Assembly: GCA_027622715.1 (NCBI GenBank)
Contig: JAQBYN010000020.1
Span: 1 to 51,728, forward strand
Reading direction: 5' to 3'
Length of the DNA stretch: 51,728 bases
DNA from: Pseudomonadota bacterium
Lineage (GTDB): Bacteria; Pseudomonadota; Alphaproteobacteria; SHVP01
Both the position numbers and the translations under genes were made by a program. Shown one piece after another: positions 44,518 to 51,728 of the stretch; position 1 is the first letter of the stretch; each line of letters begins with the position of its first letter. The notes below the pieces were generated by a model. It was not told the origin of the DNA. It searched no databases and saw nothing but the letters and a program-made list of their open reading frames with translations.

Positions 44518-45234
44518 TCAGCCTTTGCCGAGCAGGAGGTCCTTCGCCTGATTGATTTTCGTCGCGAGAAAGGTCGAGCCGCCTTGATCGGGATGCAAGG
44601 CCTTCATGAGGCGGTGATGGGCCTCCCGTATCTCAGAATCGCTCGCACCCGGTTCCAGGCCGAGGACGGCGAAAGCCTCATCGCGCGACAAGGGCCCCTG
44701 CCCGCCCGAAGACGGCTCGCTCGCCGCGCGCATATGCCGCTCGCGCCAATCCGATCCCAATCGTCGGTCGAGGTAGGTTTCAAGCAGTTGCGCCGACTCA
44801 GCATCCGCACGTCCGCACTCGTCCAACAAAATCAAAAGGTCATGCTCGGACAGCGTGCCCAGGCCGCGGCCCTCAAATTCACCGGTAAGAACGCTTCCAT
44901 CCAGATCGCCGGAATCGTGATCAAGTAACATCCGCAACGTGGCGGTACGTACCTCTGAACTCTTTCCCGTCGGAACGGTGCCTCGTGTTCCGGCGCCACC
45001 CGAAAATGCGATGCGCCGAGCCCGCCGGCGATAATAGAGGAACGCGCCCATCACCAAGGGGAAAACAGCACCCCACAGCCCGCGTGAAACCAGAAACCCC
45101 AACACGAGAACGCCGGCCAAAATGCCCATCCAGCGCAGCACGCGAAGAACCTCTCGGGCCTCGGCGCTAACGAACCAGCGGGCTAATAGGAACAGCGCGC
45201 CAATTGCCGCCAATCCGCTTAGGAGCCATGTCAT
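44518..45234 (-). CDS. Membrane-anchored J-domain protein, Tim14/Pam18-like
   Basis: 238 aa. Two hydrophobic spans at the N-terminus (LLSGLAAIGALFLLARWFV and MGILAGVLVLGFLVSRGLW with GAVFPLVMGAFLYY), a linker of about 100 residues, and a C-terminal J domain (about 185-238): DEAFAVLGLEPGASDSEIREAH, then HPD in LHPDQGGSTFLATKINQAKD. The HPDxGGSxxLAxKINxAKDLL wording is that of mitochondrial Tim14/Pam18, whose alphaproteobacterial relatives share this topology. It should stimulate DnaK ATPase at the inner membrane. It starts 3 bp after the VWA gene. Role in the neighbouring sugar-nucleotide operon is unclear. Confidence 0.9.
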   Translation of the reverse strand: MTWLLSGLAAIGALFLLARWFVSAEAREVLRVLRWMGILAGVLVLGFLVSRGLWGAVFPLVMGAFLYYRRRARRIAFSGGAGTRGTVPTGKSSEVRTATLRMLLDHDSGDLDGSVLTGEFEGRGLGTLSEHDLLILLDECGRADAESAQLLETYLDRRLGSDWRERHMRAASEPSSGGQGPLSRDEAFAVLGLEPGASDSEIREAHHRLMKALHPDQGGSTFLATKINQAKDLLLGKG

Positions 45235-45237
45235 CAG

Positions 45238-45942
45238 CTATTTCAACTGGCTTGTGAGGCGGCGGACATCCGGACTGCTCCGGCGACCGTAGTCGGCAAG
45301 AGCGCGACGCCCTCCCGCCGCATAGACCGCGACCGCGCTGAGCAGATCACGCAGTTGGTCCGGGCTGGACGCGTCGAAACGACAATGCGCGCCGCGCGTC
45401 AGTCGGGCAATTTGACGAAAGGCCATTTCGGCGACCGGTTCCGATCCTTCTTGGAAAAGAAAGGCCGGAACGCCCAAGACACCGAGCTTGCCCGCAGCAT
45501 TGCACAAGTCGTCGACATTCTCCTCCATGCAATCGCCGACAAAGACCAGCGCACTAACTTTGCCGCTTCTTGCCTCGCCGATAGCGTGGTCCAAAACTTT
45601 CCGAATTTGCGTATGGCCGCCCAGGCAAAATACCCCCGACATGCGGCGAATAAGGTCGGCCGAGTTGGATATCCATGGGGTCGCGGCAAACTCATCGAAC
45701 CCCCGATAGAACGCCAACTGAATTTCGAGACCGCCCAAGGCAGCCGTCTCACGAAACATTTCGGCCTGGATGTGACAAGCACGGTCCCACGCTGGCTCGC
45801 GACTTGCCGTCGCGTCGAGCGCAAAGATCAACCGGCCGCGCCCTGATCGTTGGGCGGCCGGCGTCACAGCAACTTTTTTCAGGAATGCCTGAACGTCGGT
45901 GCGCGCAGGCCCTGCGGGTGTATTTCGCGGTTTCTGTCCCAT
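45238..45942 (-). CDS. VWA-domain protein
   Basis: 234 aa, a single von Willebrand A domain. The MIDAS reads D43-x-T45-x-S47 in LIFALDATAS, with GGHTQIRKVLDHA supplying the Thr and ALVFVGDCMEE the later Asp, so metal-dependent adhesion to a partner is possible. No signal peptide, hence cytosolic. Small cytosolic VWA proteins often act with AAA+ ATPases or chaperones; the only possible partner here is the J-domain protein 3 bp downstream. First gene of the minus-strand run VWA - J-domain - galU - ugd - mutase. Function unknown. Confidence 0.82.
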   Translation of the reverse strand: MGQKPRNTPAGPARTDVQAFLKKVAVTPAAQRSGRGRLIFALDATASREPAWDRACHIQAEMFRETAALGGLEIQLAFYRGFDEFAATPWISNSADLIRRMSGVFCLGGHTQIRKVLDHAIGEARSGKVSALVFVGDCMEENVDDLCNAAGKLGVLGVPAFLFQEGSEPVAEMAFRQIARLTRGAHCRFDASSPDQLRDLLSAVAVYAAGGRRALADYGRRSSPDVRRLTSQLK

Positions 45943-46029
45943 GGCGTCTCTAATCTGACCCCACTATATAGAGCCAACGAGAGCACGCCAGAAGTGTGAC
46001 GCCTTAACCCGGCAAGGTCGCCTACGCCC

Positions 46030-47070
46030 CTAATCGACGATGATTTGGCCGTCAGGGAAGAAGGCCTTGTAGGCGAAGGCAAAATCGATCCCATAGGGGT
46101 AATCAGCCAGCGCACCCTGCTCCGTCCGGCGCTGGACGAGGACGTTCCCCACGTCCAACCCTTTCGCGATGGATGACGAATCCAACGCCGAGTTCTGACC
46201 GGGTTCCCAGGTGATGACAAAGCCGTCGTCCGTCTCGACGCGCTTGCGTTCCCGCAGAAGGTCGAGCGACCAGGCTTCCTTCACCCCATCCCCGAGCCGA
46301 TCTACGGTGATGACGCGGGCCAACGGCGCCACACCAACCCTTTTGAGGGACTGTAAGGCTTCACCCCGGTACAGGAACGGCGTTGAGCTCGTGTCGTAGC
46401 CGCGGTACGGGTTGGCACCATAGCGTCGGAGCGCCGCGTTCGTCGGCACGAGGAGGGTCGCCGCGTCATTCGCCCGCGCCTTGAAATTTGCCCAAGACTC
46501 GAGCCTCGCCGGAATTACCGTGAGGCGCTCACCCAGCAATTCACCGATAATCGCCTCGCCCAGGAACTGCTGCCACCAACTTTCCGTCTGTCGGTCGTAC
46601 ATCACGAGATCGGAATTTCGCAGCTTGCCGGTCGTCCCAAAGTCAAGCACCCGGCCATCGAGCCGCCGGTCAAACACCACCGCGGCGTTGCAAAGCGGAC
46701 AAAAAGTAACAGAAACCGGAATCCCGCCGACTTCGTCATTGACGATCTCATGCCACATCAAAACGGAAAGCAGATAGGCGCGCATTTCTCCGTTCAGCGT
46801 GACGCCCACGACGGGTTCCGTCGGTTCGATCTGAAAATCGTCGTATTGATCGACCGCGCTGAGCGCGATATGCCGCGGCTTATCGATTGCAGGAATACCG
46901 TCTTTTGGCGGTCCGCCAGATAGGATGTCGCCGAAGTCGACCGAGGTTTTGGTGAAATCGGTGTCAGGCCATTCGTAACTCCAGGCCGAAGGCTGTGCCC
47001 AGGCGGCGCCCACAAATATCACCGAGCAAACCGCCGCGGCGGTAACCGTTCGAACAACGCGACTGATCAT
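46030..47070 (-). CDS. DUF3179-family secreted protein
   Basis: 346 aa. Signal peptide VTAAAVCSVIFVGAAWA, then the DUF3179 core: GIPAIDKPRHIALSAVDQY, GEMRAYLLSVLMWHEIVND, the CxxC-containing VSVTFCPLCNAAVVFDR, DFGTTGKLRNSDLVMYDRQTESWWQQF, and RYGANPYRGYDT. The periplasmic family has no established activity; the conserved Cys pair suggests a metal site or redox role. AGGA lies 7 bp before ATG 47070. It stands alone, divergent from the flavoprotein gene. Confidence 0.88.
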   Translation of the reverse strand: MISRVVRTVTAAAVCSVIFVGAAWAQPSAWSYEWPDTDFTKTSVDFGDILSGGPPKDGIPAIDKPRHIALSAVDQYDDFQIEPTEPVVGVTLNGEMRAYLLSVLMWHEIVNDEVGGIPVSVTFCPLCNAAVVFDRRLDGRVLDFGTTGKLRNSDLVMYDRQTESWWQQFLGEAIIGELLGERLTVIPARLESWANFKARANDAATLLVPTNAALRRYGANPYRGYDTSSTPFLYRGEALQSLKRVGVAPLARVITVDRLGDGVKEAWSLDLLRERKRVETDDGFVITWEPGQNSALDSSSIAKGLDVGNVLVQRRTEQGALADYPYGIDFAFAYKAFFPDGQIIVD

Positions 47071-47201
47071 CAGCTTTTCCTATTCCAGTGGCCAAGGGCT
47101 TCCCATACATTGACCGCCTCTCAACCTGGCTCAAGTCAAAGGGAGTCAAGCTTTCGTGACATCGCCTGGAGAGCCCCACCGGATCGAACATCCGACCTGT
47201 T

Positions 47202-48317
47202 ATGGCTGACTATGTCGAAACCATAATTGTCGGTGCGGGTGTGGTCGGGCTGGCGATTGCAAGAAGTCTGGCGGCGAGCGGGCGAGACGTCCTTGTCATC
47301 GAAAAAGAAGACCGTATTGGGAGCGAAACAAGTTCCCGCAACAGCGAAGTTATTCACGCCGGGATCTATTATCCTCCTCAATCGATGAAGGCGGCCCTCT
47401 GTGTCGAGGGTAAATCGATGCTGTACCGCTACTGCGCTGATCGCGGTATCCCTCACCGCAGGTGTGGCAAACTCATCGTCGCCGCCAGTGTCGAAGAAGT
47501 TCAGGATCTGCGGCGGATTCAGGCCAATGGTGCAGCGTCGGGCGTCACCGATCTGGAATTGCTCGACGGCGATGCAGCACGAGCGTTAGAGCCCAACCTA
47601 CGCTGCGTCGCGGCACTCCTGTCGCCTTCGACAGGGATCGTCGATAGCCATCAATTCATGCTGGCGCTTGAAGGCGACATCACAGCCACCGGAGGCACCA
47701 TTGCCTTGAAGAGCCGTTTCCGGACCGCGACGCCAACCAAGCACGGATTCCGCACGCAGGTGGACACGCCTGAGGTCGGCGGGTTTGAACTGGATTGCGG
47801 CGTGCTGATCAATGCTGGCGGGCTTCACGCTCAATCCGTCGCCGGCTCCATTCTTGGCATGCCGAAGGACATGATCCCGAACCAATTTCTTGCAAAAGGG
47901 AGTTATTTCGTGCTCGGCGGAAGGCCACCCTTTGAACGTCTGATCTACCCGCTCCCGACCGCCGCCAGTCTCGGGCTTCACTATTCCGTCGATCTGGGCG
48001 GCCAAACTCGATTTGGGCCGGATGTTGAATGGGTCGACGAAATTGACTACGGCGTTAGTGCCGACGGCGCGGTCGCTTTTGAAACGAGTATCCGCCGATA
48101 CTATCCTGCGCTCCCCCAAGGTACCCTAAGTCCCGGTTACGCGGGGGTGCGCCCGAAAATCGTGGGGCCGGGGGCACCCGCCGGAGACTTCGTAATCCAG
48201 GGGCCGCAGGCCCATGGGGTCAGGAGCCTTTTCAACCTGTTTGGAATCGAGTCGCCGGGACTAACTTCCTCCATGGCAATCGGTCGGCATATCGCGGCGC
48301 TGATTGCGGAAACCTAA
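47202..48317 (+). CDS. FAD-dependent oxidoreductase, L-2-hydroxyglutarate oxidase (LhgO)-like
   Basis: 371 aa DAO-fold protein. ADYVETIIVGAGVVGLAIARSLA and VIEKEDRIGSETSSRNSEVIHAGIYYPP are the FAD-binding start and the family phrase of LhgO/L2HGDH, where the His takes part in flavin and substrate contacts; LINAGGLHAQSVAG and the C-terminal FNLFGIESPGLTSSMAIG also fit. LhgO oxidises L-2-hydroxyglutarate to 2-oxoglutarate, a metabolite-repair role; a related 2-hydroxyacid is possible. Cytosolic or peripheral on the membrane. No operon partner is obvious: MipA follows after 67 bp. Confidence 0.85.
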   Translation: MADYVETIIVGAGVVGLAIARSLAASGRDVLVIEKEDRIGSETSSRNSEVIHAGIYYPPQSMKAALCVEGKSMLYRYCADRGIPHRRCGKLIVAASVEEVQDLRRIQANGAASGVTDLELLDGDAARALEPNLRCVAALLSPSTGIVDSHQFMLALEGDITATGGTIALKSRFRTATPTKHGFRTQVDTPEVGGFELDCGVLINAGGLHAQSVAGSILGMPKDMIPNQFLAKGSYFVLGGRPPFERLIYPLPTAASLGLHYSVDLGGQTRFGPDVEWVDEIDYGVSADGAVAFETSIRRYYPALPQGTLSPGYAGVRPKIVGPGAPAGDFVIQGPQAHGVRSLFNLFGIESPGLTSSMAIGRHIAALIAET

Positions 48318-48384
48318 CCCTGTCGTTGTCGGTGGGCGGCGAAAGCGTTACGTTAGCGCCGAGTTATTGAAGGGCCACTGATCC

Positions 48385-49200
48385 ATGTTGAAAGCGATTG
48401 CAGCAGCTTTGATTATAGCGTTTAGCGCCTCACTTGCGGTGGCGGCAAATGTGGGCGGCACCCGTAGCTATGAGTCGCAATTGTCTGGCGCGACCGATAC
48501 AGCGATAGATTCTTCCGGCCAAAGCGACTGGCGAGGGATCATCGGGGGGGGGCTCGGCCTCACGCCTGAATTCATCGGCGCGAACGACTATGAGATCAGC
48601 GCCCTGCCGCTGTTCGACGTGGAGTGGCGCGGCGCTTATTTTCTGAGTACCCAACGCGGTGCCGGGCTCAACTTGTACCGCCGTGGCGGCTTGAAGTTCG
48701 GCCCCCGGCTGACCTATGACCGGGGCCGCGATTCATCGGAAAGCACGTTTCTCGCCGGCCTGCCGGATGTCGATGCCACTATTGAGGTTGGTGCTTTCCT
48801 CGAAACATTGAACGGACCGTGGCGCTTTAAGAGCGATCTACGCAAGGGGCTGAGCGGACATGAAGGATTTGTTGCGTCGTTCGACCTAGCCGTCGGCGGA
48901 CGCTTGAACGACCGCGCCAACCTGATCCTGGGCGGCGTTACCCATTACGCCAGCAAGGACTACACCAAGGCTTACTTCGACTCGACCGTTGCCGGCGCCG
49001 GCCGCGCGGTGTTCCTGTCCGACGGGGGCGGTTTTTCTGATGTCGGTGGCTACGCCACCGTCGTCCACAACTTCAGTGAGCGCGTTTTTCTATCGGGTGT
49101 AATTCGGGGCACCATCCTTATCGGCAACGCTGCCGACAGTCCGGTATCTCAGTCGGACGGGCAGTATTTCTTTGGCACCGTGTTCGGCTATCGTTTCTAG
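48385..49200 (+). CDS. MipA/OmpV-family outer-membrane protein
   Basis: 271 aa. Signal peptide MLKAIAAALIIAFSASLAVA, then the family opening WRGIIGGGLGLTPEFIGANDYEISALPLFDVEWRG, amphipathic strands throughout, and a C-terminal GYRF with the terminal Phe needed for barrel insertion. MipA/OmpV proteins form small barrels; E. coli MipA scaffolds a murein synthase and hydrolase, but most homologues are uncharacterised. The gene ends directly against the convergent DUF1489 gene (no gap) and no terminator is visible. Confidence 0.92.
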   Translation: MLKAIAAALIIAFSASLAVAANVGGTRSYESQLSGATDTAIDSSGQSDWRGIIGGGLGLTPEFIGANDYEISALPLFDVEWRGAYFLSTQRGAGLNLYRRGGLKFGPRLTYDRGRDSSESTFLAGLPDVDATIEVGAFLETLNGPWRFKSDLRKGLSGHEGFVASFDLAVGGRLNDRANLILGGVTHYASKDYTKAYFDSTVAGAGRAVFLSDGGGFSDVGGYATVVHNFSERVFLSGVIRGTILIGNAADSPVSQSDGQYFFGTVFGYRF

Positions 49201-49620
49201 TTACCACGCGCCGATTTCCTTCAGCGTACGGGCCAGCGGCGCCGGAAGGTGGTCAGCATCTGCCGCCGGTCCGGTACCGGCGTCCCCAGGGGCATCCCGG
49301 TCCTCAAGATAGCGCCAACCTTGGTGGGGACGACGCGGCTGGGCAACGGTGAGTACGAGTTCTGGATCCAGCACGAACGCGCAGGGCTTGCCCTCGCGGA
49401 TTGTTGCGGTCTCGATCGCAACAATCCGTTGGCGGACCTGCGCGTAGCCTTTGATGATCCAGTAGATTGATCCACCGCTCGTTATTTCAGCGGCCCGCCG
49501 AGGCCGGTGCCGCGTGAAGTGGCGTAAAATGCCCTCTTCTTTCAGGCGTCGCACCTGAATGATCCGCAATTGGTCAACATCGTCGATACCGACGCAAAGC
49601 TTCAGGATGTTCAAGGGCAT
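49201..49620 (-). CDS. DUF1489-family protein
   Basis: 139 aa beginning MPLNILKLCVGIDDVDQL, with FTRHRPRRAAEITSGGSIYWIIKGYAQVRQRI, LDPELVLTVAQPRRPHQGWRYLEDRDAPGD and an acidic-to-neutral C-terminus. These are the marks of DUF1489, a small cytosolic family found mainly in Alphaproteobacteria. The GGSIYWIIKG block and the R-rich RHRPRRA segment suggest nucleic-acid or nucleotide contact, but nothing is proven. Abuts the MipA stop. Confidence 0.9.
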   Translation of the reverse strand: MPLNILKLCVGIDDVDQLRIIQVRRLKEEGILRHFTRHRPRRAAEITSGGSIYWIIKGYAQVRQRIVAIETATIREGKPCAFVLDPELVLTVAQPRRPHQGWRYLEDRDAPGDAGTGPAADADHLPAPLARTLKEIGAW

Positions 49621-49728
49621 GGTTTCAATAGACTAGCAATGTGCGCGGAGCGGGCAAGGCTCGATCGATTCTGGAGCTGATCAGCGATTTCTTCGTAGTC
49701 TCTGGGGAACTGGGAGAGCGTACCGAAC

Positions 49729-50949
49729 GTGCACAAAAACAAGAATGACCGGGTTATCATCGCCGGCGCCGGACCTGTCGGTCTAACAGCCGCCTATGCC
49801 CTCATAAGGCAGGGCATCCCTGTTCTAGTACTGGAGTCCTACACCGACCTTCCAACCGAACCCCGGGCGTCGACTTTTCATCCGCCAACCATGAAGGTCC
49901 TCGAAACCCTGGACGTTGCGCAAGAGCTCCACGCGATGGGCATTGAAGTCGCAAAATGGCAGTACCGCGATTTGAAAGATGGTTTGGTCGCGGAATTCGA
50001 CCTCGACTCTCTGGCCGACATCACCCGCTACCCATACCGTCTCCATTGCGAGCAGCACAAATATGCTCAGATGCTCTTACGCAAAGCGGAAAAGTCGGAC
50101 TTGTGCGAGATTCGCAAGGGCCGAACCGTTCTCTCGGCGAAAGACGGCGACGACGGCGTTACCATCGTCGCTGACGGGCCGAACGGTCAGGAAAGCGAAA
50201 CCGGGCGACACCTCATCGGTTGCGACGGCGGCAGAAGCGCGGTTCGTCAGGCTATGGGCGTGAGTTTTGAAGGCCAGACATTCGAAGAGCGCTTCCTGGT
50301 GCTCACGACTCCTTTCGACTACGCACCTTATGGATTCGGCGGCACGTGCTACATCGCCGATCCGGTACGCTGGTATTCTATGTTCAAAGTCCCAGCCGAC
50401 GGACCGCCTGGGCGATGGCGCGTGGTCTCTCCGGTCACGCCCGAAACCAGCGAAGCGGAGGCTTTTGACGACGGCCAATGCCAGGCCCGCATCCAAGCAG
50501 TTCTAGCTCATCCTGAAGGTGGTGATTTTCCCATCCTCCATAAGAACATCTATCAAGTTCACCAGCGCATTGCCGGATCTTTCGCGTCGGGGAACATATT
50601 CCTTGCCGGGGACGCCGCGCATATCAACAACCCGTTGGGCGGCATGGGCCTCAACTTTGGGATTCATGACGCTATCAATCTCTCGGAAAAGATCGGGGCG
50701 GTCTGTCGCGGCGACGCGACGGAAGATATCTTCAAACTCTACGACCGGCAGCGACGCACCGTGGCCGAGGAGTACCTTCTCGCTCAAACCGCGCAGAACA
50801 AGCGAGACTTGGAGGAGCGTGATCCGGAGATGCGCGCGCGCCGGCAGATGGAATGGCGAGACACAGCCGCAAACCCGAAAAAAGCCCGCGAGTTTCTGCT
50901 TCGGACCGCCATGTTCAAGTCTGTAGAACGCGCTGAATCGATTCAGTAG
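49729..50949 (+). CDS. Class A FAD-dependent monooxygenase (aromatic hydroxylase-type)
   Basis: 406 aa from GTG 49729. GxGxxG in RVIIAGAGPVGLTAAYALI with acidic VLES, the DG motif LIGCDGGRSAVRQAMG (about 163-178), and the GD motif IFLAGDAAHINNPLGGMGLNFGIHDA (about 287-312) define a PHBH-fold hydroxylase that uses NAD(P)H and oxygen to hydroxylate aromatic rings. TFHPPTMKVLETLDVA resembles 3-(3-hydroxyphenyl)propionate and related hydroxylases. Without an MhpA-type C-terminal extension it is the shorter form. It is followed, after 54 bp, by the racemase-fold gene, and the two look like the start of a catabolic operon continuing past the window. Confidence 0.9.
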   Translation: MHKNKNDRVIIAGAGPVGLTAAYALIRQGIPVLVLESYTDLPTEPRASTFHPPTMKVLETLDVAQELHAMGIEVAKWQYRDLKDGLVAEFDLDSLADITRYPYRLHCEQHKYAQMLLRKAEKSDLCEIRKGRTVLSAKDGDDGVTIVADGPNGQESETGRHLIGCDGGRSAVRQAMGVSFEGQTFEERFLVLTTPFDYAPYGFGGTCYIADPVRWYSMFKVPADGPPGRWRVVSPVTPETSEAEAFDDGQCQARIQAVLAHPEGGDFPILHKNIYQVHQRIAGSFASGNIFLAGDAAHINNPLGGMGLNFGIHDAINLSEKIGAVCRGDATEDIFKLYDRQRRTVAEEYLLAQTAQNKRDLEERDPEMRARRQMEWRDTAANPKKAREFLLRTAMFKSVERAESIQ

Positions 50950-50965
50950 GGACAGCAAAAAACGA

Positions 50966-50982
50966 GGTTCACTTGGTGAACC
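50966..50982. promoter_or_regulatory. Perfect 7-bp inverted repeat between monooxygenase and racemase-fold genes
   Basis: GGTTCAC (50966-50972), TTG, GTGAACC (50976-50982). It ends 21 bp before the next start codon and has no T-run after it. It may be a dimeric-regulator operator or a hairpin in the intercistronic mRNA. Confidence 0.5.
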
Positions 50983-51003
50983 ATAGCTAAGGCGAGGATG
51001 TAC

Positions 51004-51728
51004 ATGCCTGATTCGCTCGGCCATCGACTCAAGATCGGCGTGGTGGTGCCGTCAACCAACACAATCGTTCAACCCGAGTTTGCGGCGATGCAGCCGCGCG
51101 GGGTTACCAACCATGTGTCCCGCATAACCATCCCTGATGTCAAGTTGGGCACCGATAATGATTTCATTGCGCACATTGAGCGGATGCGTGCCGGGATCGA
51201 CATCGCGCTGGAACGGGTCATGACGTGTAGTCCAGACTATGTCGTTAATGGGCTTTCGTTGGAGGCCTTTTGGGAAGGTCTGCAAGGTAGTCTCGACATG
51301 TTGGAGCGATTGGAAGAAAAGTTTTCGATCAAGATATCGATGGGCAACAACGCGATCTTGGCTGCGCTCAAGAAAGTTGGCGAAATCAAAACGATCGCGC
51401 TCATCACGCCGCACAAACCGTTGGGCGACGAGCGAGTGCGGCGTTTCTTCAACGAGGCGGGCTACGAGGTAACCGACCTACACAGCTTCAATGTCAACAT
51501 GCCGGCCGAAATATGCCATGTCAACGAAGATGCTTTGCGCGCGGCGACGCTGAAGGTCAATGCAAGTAACCCCGACGCGATCGTCCAAGTCGGCACTGGA
51601 CTCGCCAACGCACGGGTCGCTGGTGAGGCGTGGCATTGGCTCAAGAAACCCGTGATCGCGATCAATACCGCGTGTTACTGGCACGCACTGCGGCAATGCG
51701 GGATCAATGACAAGATACCGGGCTACGG
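51004..51728 (+). CDS. Asp/Glu-racemase-superfamily protein (maleate isomerase/arylmalonate decarboxylase-like), cut by window end
   Basis: 241 residues visible, open at the right edge. Start ATG 51004 with GAGG 6 bp upstream; an ATG at 50998 would add two residues. HRLKIGVVVPSTNTIVQPEF is the opening of the maleate isomerase/AMDase branch; IALITPHKPLGDERVRRFF starts the second half, and AIVQVGTGLANARVAGEA and KPVIAINTACYWHAL complete it. Active maleate isomerases have a Cys in each half (YxC and SAC-type positions); here those read VVNGLSLEAFW and VGTGLA, so both are missing; the Cys in NTACYWHAL is not at the usual position. Chemistry is therefore uncertain. Follows the flavin monooxygenase. 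Confidence 0.85.
   Translation, partial: MPDSLGHRLKIGVVVPSTNTIVQPEFAAMQPRGVTNHVSRITIPDVKLGTDNDFIAHIERMRAGIDIALERVMTCSPDYVVNGLSLEAFWEGLQGSLDMLERLEEKFSIKISMGNNAILAALKKVGEIKTIALITPHKPLGDERVRRFFNEAGYEVTDLHSFNVNMPAEICHVNEDALRAATLKVNASNPDAIVQVGTGLANARVAGEAWHWLKKPVIAINTACYWHALRQCGINDKIPGY

Noticed and set aside
43762-44928. 388-residue plus-strand open frame
   Set aside because: Antisense across galU, an intergenic gap and the J-domain gene, all well supported; no domain in the translation.
45943-46029. TATATA (minus strand) as the -10 of the VWA operon
   Set aside because: No acceptable -35 at 16-18 bp; left out of the features as too weak.
1-51728. CRISPR arrays, insertion sequences, prophage, rRNA
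   Set aside because: No regularly spaced repeats, transposase, phage structural genes or rRNA sequence seen on either strand.

Overview
The window looks like a chromosome segment from an alphaproteobacterium, probably of Rhodospirillales-like affinity. I base this on a GC-rich composition, a gatCAB operon, ruvX-pyrB-pyrC'-plsY-dprA-topA-rnr in series, ClpS-ClpA, a phasin, cysteine-free L33, and families largely confined to Alphaproteobacteria (DUF1849/EipB, DUF1489, a Tim14-type J-domain protein). I cannot name a genus. No insertion sequence, prophage, CRISPR array or rRNA operon is visible.

Layout. 1-0.75 kb: the tail of a gene entering from the left, an AT-rich patch with TGGGTA repeats, a tRNA-Ser(GCU) with its promoter, and a small unknown gene. 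0.8-6.3 kb (minus): gatC-gatA-gatB run on without a break into a signal-peptide-less BtuF-like protein and two YfcG-type glutathione transferases. 6.4-18.1 kb (plus): ruvX, an AEC transporter, pyrB, a metal-ligand-less pyrC', plsY with a split motif, dprA, topA, rnr and a NUDIX hydrolase. 18.1-22.7 kb: a block lying between the NUDIX gene and rpmG, holding a FadL porin broken by an in-frame stop, a large membrane adenylate cyclase and the 3' relic of an alpha/beta hydrolase. 22.7-29.5 kb: rpmG, a CheY-like receiver, a HAD/flavoprotein/ROK-kinase operon, EipB, and a diguanylate cyclase facing a second class III nucleotide cyclase. 29.6-32.7 kb: RidA, a DUF482 acyltransferase and an MFS exporter. 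32.7-38.4 kb: clpS-clpA, a phasin, a lipoprotein and a SPOR-tailed D,D-carboxypeptidase. 38.5-40.9 kb: tandem paralogous methyltransferases of unknown role. 40.9-45.9 kb (minus): VWA protein, J-domain protein, galU, ugd and phosphohexomutase. 46-51.7 kb: a DUF3179 protein, an L-2-hydroxyglutarate-oxidase-like flavoprotein, MipA, DUF1489, a class A flavin monooxygenase and a racemase-fold protein cut by the window end.

How the genes work together. The pgm/manB-like, galU and ugd genes give three consecutive steps from glucose-6-phosphate to UDP-glucuronate. Two class III cyclases, a GGDEF protein and a lone receiver make 19-29 kb rich in second-messenger signalling. The last two genes look like the start of a catabolic operon. 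I found no clear, wholly new defence or mobile system. The best oddities are the PlsY with a 45-residue insertion inside its motif 2, the cyclase with an NKFDE GAF domain and an alternating palindrome upstream, the FadL nonsense codon, the hydrolase relic whose stop codon overlaps the rpmG promoter, the paired methyltransferases with a 200-residue unrecognised N-terminal part, and the racemase-fold protein lacking both expected cysteines.
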